Below are positions 47,301 through 55,958 of a stretch of DNA of 64,000 bases, piece after piece. The notes beneath the pieces were generated by a model. It did no database searches. It was not told the DNA's origin and saw only the letters and a program-made list of their open reading frames with translations. The number at the start of each line of letters is the position of its first letter. The first letter of the stretch is position 1. The stretch comes from Comamonas terrigena NBRC 13299. Its GTDB lineage: Bacteria; Pseudomonadota; Gammaproteobacteria; Burkholderiales; Burkholderiaceae_C. The position numbers were made by a program, and so were the translations under genes. The stretch covers positions 3,863,001-3,927,000 of the forward strand of contig NZ_AP019749.1 in NCBI RefSeq assembly GCF_006740045.1. The letters run 5' to 3'.

Positions 47301-47636
47301 TCAGCCCTGGGCGGTGAATGACAGCGCCAGCCCCGACTGCTCGGAGGCGTAGGTGCTCAAACGTTCAAAGAACTCACCCGCCCCCTTGGTGTCCTGCCAC
47401 TGCTCCCCATCCAGGCGAAAATGGAAGCCGCCGGCCTTGGCCGCCAACCACACTTCGTGCAGTGGCTTTTGCAGATTGATGATGATCTGGCTGCGGTTGG
47501 GGAACACCAATGTCACCATCCCGCCTACGCGCTGGGCGTCGACATCGGCATCGGAGGTGTCGTTGATGCGGTCTGCAGACTGCTCGACCGCCAGCAACAG
47601 CTGTTCCGCACGGTCCAAGAATTCAAGGTCGGTCAT
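47301..47636 (-). CDS. cyaY: Iron donor protein CyaY (frataxin)
   Basis: CyaY (111 aa) is the bacterial frataxin that binds iron through an acidic ridge and modulates Fe-S cluster assembly on IscS. The acidic N-terminal helix ([16 protein letters not shown]) and the sheet with [19 protein letters not shown] (motif core NRSQIIIN) and [11 protein letters not shown] are typical. The start at 47636 gives MTDLEF; the frame is open 10 codons upstream. It is divergent from lptM, only 12 bp apart, as in other proteobacteria. Confidence 0.94.
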   Translation of the reverse strand: MTDLEFLDRAEQLLLAVEQSADRINDTSDADVDAQRVGGMVTLVFPNRSQIIINLQKPLHEVWLAAKAGGFHFRLDGEQWQDTKGAGEFFERLSTYASEQSGLALSFTAQG

Positions 47637-47648
47637 TACAATTCGCAC

Positions 47649-47834
47649 ATGTTGAGAGCTTCCCAAATTCTAATCAGGACTTTTGTCCTTGCCGCCAGTA
47701 CGGCAGCCCTGTGGGGCTGCGGCCAGCGTGGCCCGCTGTATCTGCCGACCGATCCGGCCGCCGCGCAGCGTGCCACCCTGCCCGAAACCCTGAATCCGAT
47801 GGCAGACACCCCCGGCAAACCTGCCGGCCAATGA
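47649..47834 (+). CDS. lptM: LptM-like small lipoprotein (YifL)
   Basis: This 61-residue protein has a lipoprotein signal with lipobox ALWGC (Cys24) followed by the family hallmark GQRGPLYLP. LptM (YifL) helps the LptD/LptE outer-membrane translocon to mature. A Trp at -2 of the lipobox is unusual but tolerated in this family. It starts between the divergent cyaY promoter elements. In most relatives lysA or dapF follows; here an unrelated MBL gene does. Confidence 0.85.
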   Translation: MLRASQILIRTFVLAASTAALWGCGQRGPLYLPTDPAAAQRATLPETLNPMADTPGKPAGQ

Positions 47835-48035
47835 TGCCCGGCGGCTGGGAGAGCGCCAACGCCTCCCGGCAATGTCGCCAGAAGCCATTCCCAACGACAT
47901 CCAGGCGCTGATGGAGGTGCCAGCCCCATGGCATCCCCAGAATTGGTGGTACGGGTTCGCTTTTGAGGCACATCAACCGGCACGCCAGGGGGGCGGCATA
48001 CATTGCCCTCCCCTGTTCCTGACCGGAGTTTCCCC

Positions 48036-48893
48036 ATGGCTGTCGAGCTTTACCGCGATCCCCAGCATGTCTGCCTGATGTTCACCGACCTGGTGGAAGA
48101 AGACGGCCAGGCCGTGCAGTCCAACCAGTTCCTGGTGATCGACCATGGTGTGGGCGCCCTCATCGACCCGGGTGGCAACCTAGCGTTTCACGGGCTGTTT
48201 GCCAGCATGGCGCCCCACTTCCCGCCGCCGCGGCTGTCGTACCTGCTGGCCTCGCATGCCGATCCGGACATCATCGCCTCGCTGGACCAGTGGCTGACCA
48301 GCACCCGTGCCATGCTGGTCATCTCGCGCATCTGGGAACGCTTTGCCCCGCATTTCACCAAGGTGGGGCAGACCCAGGACCGCATCATTGCCGTGCCGGA
48401 CGAAGGCGCCCGCCTGCCGCTGGGCCGCAGCACGCTGTGGCTGGTGCCAGCGCATTTTCTGCATGCAGAGGGCAATTTCCACTTCTACGACCCGGTCAGC
48501 CGCATCCTGTTCACCGGGGATCTGGGCGCCTCCATGGTCTCGGGCACACAGGCCAGCCAGCCCGTGCGCGAACTGGCCCCGCATCTGCCCCACATGGAAG
48601 CCTTTCACCGCCGCTACATGGTGTCCAACAAGATCCTGCGCCTGTGGACCGCCATGGCCCGCCAGCTGGACGTGGACATGCTGGTGCCGCAGCATGGCGC
48701 GCCCATCCAGGGCGCCCAGGCGATTGCGGACTTCTATGCGTGGCTGGACGGCCTGGCCTGCGGCATCGACCTGATGGATGCCAGTGCCTACCAGTTGCCG
48801 CGCGACCGCATCGATCTGACGACCCGCCGCACCATGCCCCCGACCCCTGCGCCAGCGCCTTCGCTGGCCCGCAGCGACCAGACCACGCCCTGA
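48036..48893 (+). CDS. ODP-like metallo-beta-lactamase fold protein
   Basis: This 285-residue protein resembles the di-iron, oxygen-binding MBL domain of flavodiiron proteins (ODP family) but lacks the flavodoxin domain. Possible metal ligands are HADPD (His74, Asp76, Asp78), PAHFLH (His140/His143), GDL (Asp162) and QHG near residue 225. Stand-alone ODP proteins have been linked to oxygen or nitric-oxide sensing; the role here is not known. ATG 48036 is supported by GGAG at 48025-48028. The C-terminal 25 residues are a Pro/Ala tail. It is convergent with msrQ (12 bp apart). Confidence 0.8.
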   Translation: MAVELYRDPQHVCLMFTDLVEEDGQAVQSNQFLVIDHGVGALIDPGGNLAFHGLFASMAPHFPPPRLSYLLASHADPDIIASLDQWLTSTRAMLVISRIWERFAPHFTKVGQTQDRIIAVPDEGARLPLGRSTLWLVPAHFLHAEGNFHFYDPVSRILFTGDLGASMVSGTQASQPVRELAPHLPHMEAFHRRYMVSNKILRLWTAMARQLDVDMLVPQHGAPIQGAQAIADFYAWLDGLACGIDLMDASAYQLPRDRIDLTTRRTMPPTPAPAPSLARSDQTTP

Positions 48894-48905
48894 GCGCCCG
48901 CCCGG

Positions 48906-49571
48906 CTATCGGGCTGCCGGCTTGCGCCGCGCCCACATCCGCCAACCCAGCAGCACCGCCAGCAAGCCGCCATACACCGCCACTTCCGCCGTGTCGTTCT
49001 TGCCGGTCCTCATCCAGTAGAAATGCAGCAAGGCCAGCAGCCCCGCGCCATACACGATGCGGTGCACACGCTGCCAGCGCACGCCCCCCATCCAGCGCAG
49101 CACTACACGCGGTGATGTCAGCGCCAGCACCAGCAACAGCACGAAGGTGAGCATGCCCACCAGAATGAAGGGGCGCTCCAGCACATCCGCCACGATATCG
49201 CCCCACACCCAGCCCTGGTCCAGCCAGGCGTAGCACGCCAGGTGCAGCACCGCGTAGAAAAAGGCGAACAGCCCCAGCAGGCGGCGCAGGCGCGCCAAGG
49301 CATTCAGACGCAGCCACTGCCGCAGCGGCGTCACCGCCAAGGCCAGCCACAGCGCGCGCAAGGCCCAGTCGCCGGTGCCACGGATCAGGGCCTCCGCCGG
49401 GTTGGCACCCAGACTGTCGGCCAGCACGCCCCATACCAGCCAGGCCAGTGGCAGCAGCCACAGCCCCCAGACCACCGGCTTGGCCGCGCGCGACAGCAGC
49501 GCCCGCTGCAGCGCCCGCTGCAGCGCAGCGTGCCAGCCCGACTCGCCCCCGGACACTGCAGTGCGTGCCAT
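48906..49571 (-). CDS. msrQ: Heme-binding membrane subunit MsrQ
   Basis: MsrQ (221 aa) is the b-heme membrane partner that passes electrons from the respiratory chain to MsrP. It has about six membrane helices; ferric-reductase-like histidines lie in AVLHLACYAW (near residue 109), WQRVHRIVYG (near 165) and ALLHFYW (near 177). The C-terminus RRKPAAR is basic. Its start overlaps the msrP stop (ATGA), so it is translated with msrP. Confidence 0.93.
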   Translation of the reverse strand: MARTAVSGGESGWHAALQRALQRALLSRAAKPVVWGLWLLPLAWLVWGVLADSLGANPAEALIRGTGDWALRALWLALAVTPLRQWLRLNALARLRRLLGLFAFFYAVLHLACYAWLDQGWVWGDIVADVLERPFILVGMLTFVLLLVLALTSPRVVLRWMGGVRWQRVHRIVYGAGLLALLHFYWMRTGKNDTAEVAVYGGLLAVLLGWRMWARRKPAAR

Positions 49572-50587
49572 CAGAAATTGCTTTTCAGGTCCATGCCGGC
49601 GTACAGGCCGGCCACCTGGTCGCCATAGCCGTTGAACAGCAGGGTCTTGCGCTTGGGTGCCAGCAAGCCGCCGTCCCCGATGCGCCGTTCGGTGGCCTGG
49701 CTCCAGCGCGGATGCGGCACCTCGGGGTTCACATTGGAGTAGAAACCGTATTCGTTGCGCGCGGCCTTGTTCCAGGCCGTGGCGGGCATGGCCTCCACAA
49801 GGCGGATCTTGACGATGCTCTTGGCGCTTTTGAAGCCGTACTTCCACGGTACCACCAGCCGCACCGGCGCGCCGTTCTGCTTGGGCAGCACTTCGCCGTA
49901 CATGCCAAAGGCCAGCAGCGTCAGCGGGTGCAGCGCCTCGTCCAGACGCAGGCCTTCGGTGTAAGGCCAGTCCAGCACGCGCGAGCGCAGGCCGCGCATG
50001 TGCTCGGCATCGGCCAACGTGACGAACTGCACATACCTGGCACTGCCCAGCGGCTCCACCTTGCGGATCAGCGCCGCCAGCGAGTAACCCACCCAGGGGA
50101 TGACCATGCTCCAGCCTTCCACGCAGCGCAGGCGGTAGATGCGCTCCTCCATGGGGCTGAGCTTGAGCAGGTCCTCCAGCGCCCAGGTGCCCGGCTTGTG
50201 CACCAGCCCTTCCACCTGCACGCTCCACGGACGGACAGGCAACGCATCGGCATAGCGGGCCGGGTCGTCCTTGCCGGTCCCGAATTCATAGAAGTTGTTG
50301 TAGCTGCTGGCGTCCCGGTAGGACGTGATCTTGTCCATGGTTGCCGCGCCTGCCACCGATGATGTGGCGCCCGGCAAGGCCGTCAGCTTGCCACCGCCCG
50401 GGCTGGCTGCCGCCAGGGCATCGCGCCCGGCCCAGCCGGCCAGGGCGGCGCCAGCCGCGCCACTGGCGGCCCACTGCAGCCAGGCACGGCGCTGAGCATA
50501 GACAGCCGGCGCAGTGATCTCGCTGGCCGCAGGCGCAGGGAAAGCGGGAGAAACAGGGAAAGCCGTGCGTGTGCGGGAGGTGTTCAT
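49571..50587 (-). CDS. msrP: Periplasmic methionine sulfoxide reductase MsrP
   Basis: MsrP (338 aa) is a molybdopterin enzyme that repairs oxidised methionines in periplasmic proteins. A twin-arginine signal with RRAWLQW (Arg33-Arg34) comes after an unusually long 32-residue lead. The molybdenum ligand is Cys155 in [11 protein letters not shown], followed by the sulfite-oxidase-fold block. Overlap with msrQ gives the standard msrPQ pair. Upstream is an inverted-repeat element and the ccsA gene. Confidence 0.95.
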   Translation of the reverse strand: MNTSRTRTAFPVSPAFPAPAASEITAPAVYAQRRAWLQWAASGAAGAALAGWAGRDALAAASPGGGKLTALPGATSSVAGAATMDKITSYRDASSYNNFYEFGTGKDDPARYADALPVRPWSVQVEGLVHKPGTWALEDLLKLSPMEERIYRLRCVEGWSMVIPWVGYSLAALIRKVEPLGSARYVQFVTLADAEHMRGLRSRVLDWPYTEGLRLDEALHPLTLLAFGMYGEVLPKQNGAPVRLVVPWKYGFKSAKSIVKIRLVEAMPATAWNKAARNEYGFYSNVNPEVPHPRWSQATERRIGDGGLLAPKRKTLLFNGYGDQVAGLYAGMDLKSNF

Positions 50588-50714
50588 GGTCGCGCTCCGA
50601 AAACTGTGCAGAGGTACAGCGTCAGGGTGAGATCATGCACCCGCACGCCAGTTCCCTGAAGCCCCTTGCAGCCCACCAGCGGCGACAGCGCGCTGCCGTG
50701 CGCCCCATGCAAAA

Positions 50715-50796
50715 CGGAGTGCCTGGTTCGCTGACCGTGGGTTCTTCAGGCCGTCTCCGGTCTGAAATCCGCCGCGTCCGCGCACCAGGCACTCCG
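50715..50796. terminator. Large nested inverted repeat between msrP and ccsA, terminator-like
   Basis: CGGAGTGCCTGGT (50715-50727) pairs perfectly over 13 bp with ACCAGGCACTCCG (50784-50796) across a 56-nt loop that holds a second hairpin (TTCAG.CC / GG.CTGAA). On the minus strand TTTT (50714-50711) follows, placing it right for the end of ccsA; on the plus strand ATTTTTTC follows. The very long loop is unusual for a simple terminator. Confidence 0.55.
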
Positions 50797-50831
50797 CATT
50801 TTTTCTGCAGTGGGCCACCACGGCCCGTGAT

Positions 50832-52175
50832 TTACAGCTCGCCGTAGCTGTGCAAGCCGCTCAGGAACATGTTCACCCCCAGGAAGGCAAAGGTGGTGAC
50901 GGCCAGACCCACCAGGGCCCACCAGGCCGACACCGTGCCGCGCAGGCCCTTCATCAGGCGCATGTGCAGCCAGGCTGCGTAGTTCAGCCACACGATCAGC
51001 GCCCAGGTCTCCTTGGGGTCCCAGCTCCAGTAGCCGCCCCAGGCCTCGGCCGCCCACAGCGCGCCCAGCACCGTGGCGATGGTGAAGAAGGCAAAGCCCA
51101 CGGCGATGGACTTGTACATCACATCGTCCAGGATCTCGAAGGCCGGCAGGCGTGCGGCAATGGGCTTGCGGGCCGCCAGGATGGCGCCCACGATCAGTGC
51201 CGAGATGCCGAAATAGACCAGCCAGTAGCTGCTGCCCGTGGCCTGGCTCTGGCGGAAGGCCAGCGGCTCGAAGCACAGGGCCACACCCAGCAGCCACAGC
51301 GGCGCCAGCTTGTACCACTTGGTCTCCTCGGCCTGCTGCTTGATCAGGTAGGCGAACGAGACCATGGCGGCCAGCGCGAACGTGCCGTAGCCGATGAAAT
51401 TGGCCGGCACGTGCAGCTTCATCCACCAGCTCTTGAGGGCCGGCACCAGCGGCTGGATTTCATGCGCCTCGCGCACCACGGTGTACCACAGCAGAAAGCC
51501 CACGGCAGCACTGACCACCAGCATCACAAAGCCGCCCAGGGCGCGGGTGTTGTACTGCTGTTCGTAGTACAGGTAGAACACCGTGGTCATCCAGATGAAC
51601 ATCACGAACACTTCGTACAGATTGCTCACCGGGATATGGCCGATGTCCGGGCCCAGCAGATAGCTTTCGTACCAGCGCACCATGGTACCCACCAGGGCCA
51701 TGGTCACGGCCACCCAGGCAATGCGCGAGCCCAGCATGCCCATGGTGTCGCGCTCGCCCTTGGCAAACAGGCCGATCCAGTAAAACACCGTGGCGATGAA
51801 GCACAGCACGCACATCCACAGGATCGCGGACTGGCTGGAGAGGAAGTACTTGAGGCCGAACACGGCATCCGCACGGTCGATGTGCGCCACCCCGTCGGCG
51901 CCCTGGTAGAGCCAGATCCCCAGCAATGCCAGCGCGGCCACCACCACCATCAGCTTCTGCAGCGGACGCCAGAACCAGCCCAGCCAGACGGCACAGGGAA
52001 TGGTGCCGATCAGGATCGCCTTTTCATAGACATCCATGAACGCGCCATAGCGCTGGAAGGCAAACAGCCCGCCAGCCAAGGCCAGCACGGCAAAAACCCA
52101 GTCCATCCAGTTGCGCTTGGCCAGAAAGCCTTCGTTCAAGGAGATGGTCGTGGTCGTGGGGGTTGCGGTATTCAT
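50832..52175 (-). CDS. ccsA: System II cytochrome c biogenesis protein CcsA (ResC type)
   Basis: This 447-residue membrane protein is the heme-handling half of the system II cytochrome c synthetase; some databases call it CcsB. It has about eight to ten helices, the tryptophan-rich WWD signature WGGYWSWDPKETW (near residue 380), and flanking histidines in KLHVPANFIGYG and NYAAWLHMRLMKG that bracket periplasmic heme. It overlaps resB by 4 bp, so the two are coupled. A terminator-like repeat follows. Confidence 0.95.
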   Translation of the reverse strand: MNTATPTTTTISLNEGFLAKRNWMDWVFAVLALAGGLFAFQRYGAFMDVYEKAILIGTIPCAVWLGWFWRPLQKLMVVVAALALLGIWLYQGADGVAHIDRADAVFGLKYFLSSQSAILWMCVLCFIATVFYWIGLFAKGERDTMGMLGSRIAWVAVTMALVGTMVRWYESYLLGPDIGHIPVSNLYEVFVMFIWMTTVFYLYYEQQYNTRALGGFVMLVVSAAVGFLLWYTVVREAHEIQPLVPALKSWWMKLHVPANFIGYGTFALAAMVSFAYLIKQQAEETKWYKLAPLWLLGVALCFEPLAFRQSQATGSSYWLVYFGISALIVGAILAARKPIAARLPAFEILDDVMYKSIAVGFAFFTIATVLGALWAAEAWGGYWSWDPKETWALIVWLNYAAWLHMRLMKGLRGTVSAWWALVGLAVTTFAFLGVNMFLSGLHSYGEL

Positions 52176-54328
52176 ACTGATCGCTCCGTAGCGTTTGCAG
52201 TGGCAGCGGGTGCTGCTATTAATTTCTCAGCCAGTTGGGCGAACTCGCGGTCGGTGTCCATGGTCTTGCGGTTCGTCGACAGGGCCATCGTGGCCTGGCT
52301 GCCCTGACCTGCCGGCGCCACCCACACCCACAGGCGGCGGTCACGCACGTAGAGCATGGCAAAAACGCCCAGAATCAGGAAGAAGCAGCCCAGGTAGACG
52401 ATGTTCTTTCCGGGGGCCCGTGCCACCTGGAACACGCTGGCCTGCACCTGCTTGAAGTCTTCCAGCATGAAGGCCATGGGCGCCGGGTAGAACTGTGCAT
52501 CGCTGAGCGAGAACACCGCCTGCGTCATGAAGGACAGCGTCTGCTCGCCCGGCTCCAGCGGCTTGAGGCCGGCTTTTTCGCGCGACAGCTGCGCCAGGTC
52601 AAACAACACGCCGTTCAGGATACGGATCAGCACCTCGCTGGCGCGGTCGCGCTCGGACTCCGGCACGCTGGCTTCCATGAACTGCGAGATGGCCTGCAGG
52701 CCGCCATTGGGCTTGCCGTCCGCTGCGGGCGTACCGGCAAACAGGGTCACCGCACGCAGGGCCGACTGGGCCAGCGCATCGCGCAGGTCCGCGCGGTCCG
52801 ATGCCACCGCCTGGCGGGCATAGCGCTGCACCGCCTCCTTCAGCATCGCAGGGTCTTGCAGGGCGGCGCGCAGGCGCATGAAGCCGTCCATGCTGCCCTG
52901 GTCATCGGCCGGCACCCGCAGGAAGCGGAACGGCTCGGCCGGCGTTTCCCGCACGCCCAGCAGGAACACCGGCACGCCTTCGCCCATGTCCACGGGCAGC
53001 ATGTAGTTCTGGTATTCACGGGCCTGGCCCGAAGCATCGCGCAGCTTGTAGCCGATGCTGGGGCCCACGTTGCGCAGCTCCTTTTCGGTGGCCGTCTTGT
53101 GGCCTGCGCCCAGGCGCGACTCGATGGAGCTGCGCAAATCCACCTTGCGCACATCCACGGCGGCGTCGCCGGCCTTCTTGCGGGCGGCAAAATTCTCCAC
53201 GTTGATGGTGCGCAGCTCGGTGAACTCCAGCGCCATCTGCTTGGCCGCGCCCACCTGCTCCAGCTGGGTGCTGCTGCCGATGATGCCTTCCACGCCGAAA
53301 GGCTTGGAGCCGGCCACAAACGGCACGCTGCGCAGCTTCACGCTGGAGCCGCCATCGTCAAAGCTGGACTGGTAGATCTCGATGCCCTTGTAGCTGGCCG
53401 GGTGGTTCACCTCGATGCGCTTTTCCAGCTGTTCGCCCGTTTCCCGGTCGTGGATGACCACCTCGCTGGCAAACAGCTTGGGCATGCCGGTGGAGTAGTA
53501 CTCCACGATGAATTTCTTGAGCTCCACCGCAAACGGCAGCTCCTGCAGCAGCACGCCATCGGACTGGCTCAGGATGGCAGTGCCGGCCTGTGTGCCTTCG
53601 GCCACCATCAAATTGCCGCGGAACGTGGGATTGTTCAGCGACAGGCGGTGCTGGGCGGGCACATCGGAAATGCGGCCTGCACCGGTGTAAGGCGTCTTGC
53701 CGCCAAACCACATCTGGGCGCGCACCACCATGTCGCCATCCAGCAGACCGCCCAGGCAGATCAGCACGATGGCGCTGTGCGCCGCGATGTAGCCGATCTT
53801 GTTGGCGGCTCCAGCCTTGGCCGCCAGCATGTAACCCTTGCCATCGGCGGTGTCGCGCTCCTGCAGTTTCACCTTCCAGCCACCGCGCGCCAGCATGCCG
53901 CCAATGCGCTGGGCCGCCGCATCGGCCGACTCGGTCAGCATGTTCTGGGCCTTGTGGTGAAAAGCCTGCAGGCTTTTCTCGCGGATGTTTTCCTTGTAGT
54001 TGCGCAGGTCGGCCAGGTACTTGGGCACATGGCGCATCAGGCACAGTGTGGTGCTGGTCACCAGAAAAGCCAGAATCAGCAGAAACCACCAGGCGCTGTA
54101 GACCGCATTGAGCTTGATGGCCAGGAACAACTCGGCCCAGAACGGACCAAACTGGTTGACGTAGTTGACCAGCGGCTCGTGCTGCTTGAGCACGGTGCCG
54201 ATCACCGAGGCAATACAAATAATGGTCAGCAGCGCAATGGCAAAGCGCATCGATGCCAACAACTCCATGAACGACCGCAGGACATGCGAGCGTTGGTCGG
54301 AGCGGGCGCTGGGAGAGGATTCAGACAT
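52172..54328 (-). CDS. resB: Cytochrome c biogenesis protein ResB (Ccs1)
   Basis: ResB (718 aa) is the partner of CcsA that binds apocytochrome and holds heme in the periplasm. Helices at about residues 25-45 (FAIALLTIICIASVIGTVL), 80-100 and 170-190 precede a large periplasmic domain, and a last helix (IVYLGCFFLILGVFAMLYV) lies near residue 655. Start at ATG 54328 gives MSESS; a GTG at 54337 is possible. The expected heme ligand histidines are in HSAIVLICLG and elsewhere. It lies between the cytochrome c4 terminator and ccsA. Confidence 0.93.
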   Translation of the reverse strand: MSESSPSARSDQRSHVLRSFMELLASMRFAIALLTIICIASVIGTVLKQHEPLVNYVNQFGPFWAELFLAIKLNAVYSAWWFLLILAFLVTSTTLCLMRHVPKYLADLRNYKENIREKSLQAFHHKAQNMLTESADAAAQRIGGMLARGGWKVKLQERDTADGKGYMLAAKAGAANKIGYIAAHSAIVLICLGGLLDGDMVVRAQMWFGGKTPYTGAGRISDVPAQHRLSLNNPTFRGNLMVAEGTQAGTAILSQSDGVLLQELPFAVELKKFIVEYYSTGMPKLFASEVVIHDRETGEQLEKRIEVNHPASYKGIEIYQSSFDDGGSSVKLRSVPFVAGSKPFGVEGIIGSSTQLEQVGAAKQMALEFTELRTINVENFAARKKAGDAAVDVRKVDLRSSIESRLGAGHKTATEKELRNVGPSIGYKLRDASGQAREYQNYMLPVDMGEGVPVFLLGVRETPAEPFRFLRVPADDQGSMDGFMRLRAALQDPAMLKEAVQRYARQAVASDRADLRDALAQSALRAVTLFAGTPAADGKPNGGLQAISQFMEASVPESERDRASEVLIRILNGVLFDLAQLSREKAGLKPLEPGEQTLSFMTQAVFSLSDAQFYPAPMAFMLEDFKQVQASVFQVARAPGKNIVYLGCFFLILGVFAMLYVRDRRLWVWVAPAGQGSQATMALSTNRKTMDTDREFAQLAEKLIAAPAATANATERSV

Positions 54329-54355
54329 GGGGAGCACACAACACGGCGCGTAAGC

Positions 54356-54396
54356 AAAACAGGCGGGGCCATCCCTTGTGTGGATGGACCCGCCTG
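54356..54396 (-). terminator. Terminator of the cytochrome c4 gene
   Basis: CAGGCGGG (54360-54367) pairs with CCCGCCTG (54389-54396), and inside it CCATCC with GGATGG past one mismatch. On the minus strand it is followed by TTTTGC. Confidence 0.75.
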
Positions 54397-54464
54397 TTTG
54401 GGTTTATTTTTGGGCGGCTAGTTCCCTGCATGCACGACACCTTGGTGTGCCATGCAGCCTGGCT

Positions 54465-55088
54465 TCAGCGCAGGCCGGCAATATAGTCGGCCACCGCCTT
54501 GATTTCGCGATCATTCATCTTAGCAGCGACGTCCTTCATCTGCGGGCTGTTCTTGCGAACACCATCCCGGAAGGATTGGAGTTGCTTGACGGTGTAGTCC
54601 GCATGCTGACCCGACAGGCGCGGGTACTGCACCGGAATGCCGGCGCCATTGGGGCTGTGGCAACCCACGCAGGCCGCCACCTTGCGGTCGGCAATGCCGC
54701 CGCGGTAGATGCGCTCGCCCAGGGTGACCAGCTCCTTGTCGGTGGCGAAGCCGGGCTTGGCGGGCTGCTTGGCCAGCCAGGCCGCAATGTTCTGCATGTC
54801 GCCATCGGACAGCGTGCTGGCAAAGCCCTTCATAACCGGGTCAGCGCGCTTGTCGTTCTTGAACTCCTGCAGCTGCTTGACCAAATACTCTGGATGCTGG
54901 TGTGCCAATTTAGGATTAGCGACAATAGACGAATTGCCATCCGCGCCGTGACAGGCAGCACAGACGGCAGTAAAGCTAGCCTCTCCCTTGGCCAGATCGG
55001 GCTTAGCGGAAGTTTCACCGGCCGCAAAGGCCGAAAGAGCGGGTGCTGCCAATGCGGCAGCCGTCAGCAACGAGGCAAGCAGCTTCAT
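54465..55088 (-). CDS. Cytochrome c4, diheme
   Basis: This 207-residue periplasmic protein has a signal peptide (cleavage near AFAAG) and two class I cytochrome domains with CAACH (Cys43-His47) and CVGCH (Cys140-His144). Axial Met ligands are expected in PVMKGFA and SPQMKDVA. Cytochrome c4 passes electrons from the bc1 complex to terminal oxidases. It lies just upstream of the resB-ccsA genes that attach its hemes. It is divergent from engB. Confidence 0.94.
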   Translation of the reverse strand: MKLLASLLTAAALAAPALSAFAAGETSAKPDLAKGEASFTAVCAACHGADGNSSIVANPKLAHQHPEYLVKQLQEFKNDKRADPVMKGFASTLSDGDMQNIAAWLAKQPAKPGFATDKELVTLGERIYRGGIADRKVAACVGCHSPNGAGIPVQYPRLSGQHADYTVKQLQSFRDGVRKNSPQMKDVAAKMNDREIKAVADYIAGLR

Positions 55089-55163
55089 AAGATCGAGGGT
55101 CTGGTTATATATGCGCGAAACCTCTGGATTCTACAATGAGGCCCTTTCGCATAGATATACCCC
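55089..55163. promoter_or_regulatory. Divergent promoter region cytochrome c4 / engB
   Basis: On the plus strand TACAAT (55132-55137) is a good -10 for engB, with no clear -35. On the minus strand TTGTAG (55137-55132) and TATATA near 55113-55108 could serve cytochrome c4 at 18-19 bp spacing. The two promoters would overlap. Confidence 0.4.
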
Positions 55164-55910
55164 ATGACCAACATCAATCCCGCTTTTGCTGCGGGTCAAG
55201 AAACTGCGTTGATTGATCCCAAACTGGCCATGGGCTGGATGCATACGGCACGGTTTTTGACAACCGCCGCCCAACTCCACCAATTGCCCGAAATTACCGT
55301 CCCCGAAATTGCCTTCGTGGGCCGTTCCAACGCGGGCAAATCTACGTCCATCAACACTTTGACGCAGCAAAAGCAATTGGCTTTCGCGTCCAAGAAACCG
55401 GGCCGCACCCAGCACATCAACCTGTTTTCCCTGGGGAAACAGGGCGTCACCGACGCCGTGCTGGCCGATTTGCCCGGTTATGGCTATGCCGCAGTGTCCC
55501 GCTCGGACAAGCAGCGCTGGCAGCAGGTGATGCTGAACTACCTGATTCAGCGCGAAAGCCTGACCGCCGTGGTGCTGCTGTGCGATCCCCGCCTGGGCCT
55601 GACCGAACTGGACGAAGCCCTGCTGGACGCCCTGCGCCCGCGCGTGGCCCAGGGCCTGAAGTTCCTGGTGCTGCTGACCAAGGCCGACAAGCTGACCCGC
55701 GCCGAGCAGGCCAAGGTGCTGTCCATCACCAAGCTCAATGCCGGTGGTGGCGAGGTGCGCCTGTTCTCGGCCCTCAAGAGGCAGGGCGTGGACGATGTGG
55801 CCCAGCTGCTCTGGCATTGGTGCCACCCCGAAGGTCTGGCGCCCGCCACACCGGCCCACGCAGCAGACGCCCCGGCGGCGGACAGCGCCAGCCCGCGCAA
55901 TACCGCATAG
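55164..55910 (+). CDS. engB: Ribosome biogenesis GTP-binding protein EngB (YihA)
   Basis: EngB (248 aa) is an essential GTPase needed for 50S subunit assembly. The P-loop GRSNAGKSTSIN (near residue 53), the G2 block PGRTQHINLF, DLPGYGYA (G3, near 98) and TKADK (G4, near 172) are all present. The C-terminal 25 residues are an Ala/Pro tail (TPAHAADAPAADSA), longer than in E. coli. It is divergent from cytochrome c4, a common neighbour in betaproteobacteria. Confidence 0.95.
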   Translation: MTNINPAFAAGQETALIDPKLAMGWMHTARFLTTAAQLHQLPEITVPEIAFVGRSNAGKSTSINTLTQQKQLAFASKKPGRTQHINLFSLGKQGVTDAVLADLPGYGYAAVSRSDKQRWQQVMLNYLIQRESLTAVVLLCDPRLGLTELDEALLDALRPRVAQGLKFLVLLTKADKLTRAEQAKVLSITKLNAGGGEVRLFSALKRQGVDDVAQLLWHWCHPEGLAPATPAHAADAPAADSASPRNTA

Positions 55911-55958
55911 ACGCCGCCCCGCACTTTGGGGAATATGGCGCCAACTCACGGAGGTGCC

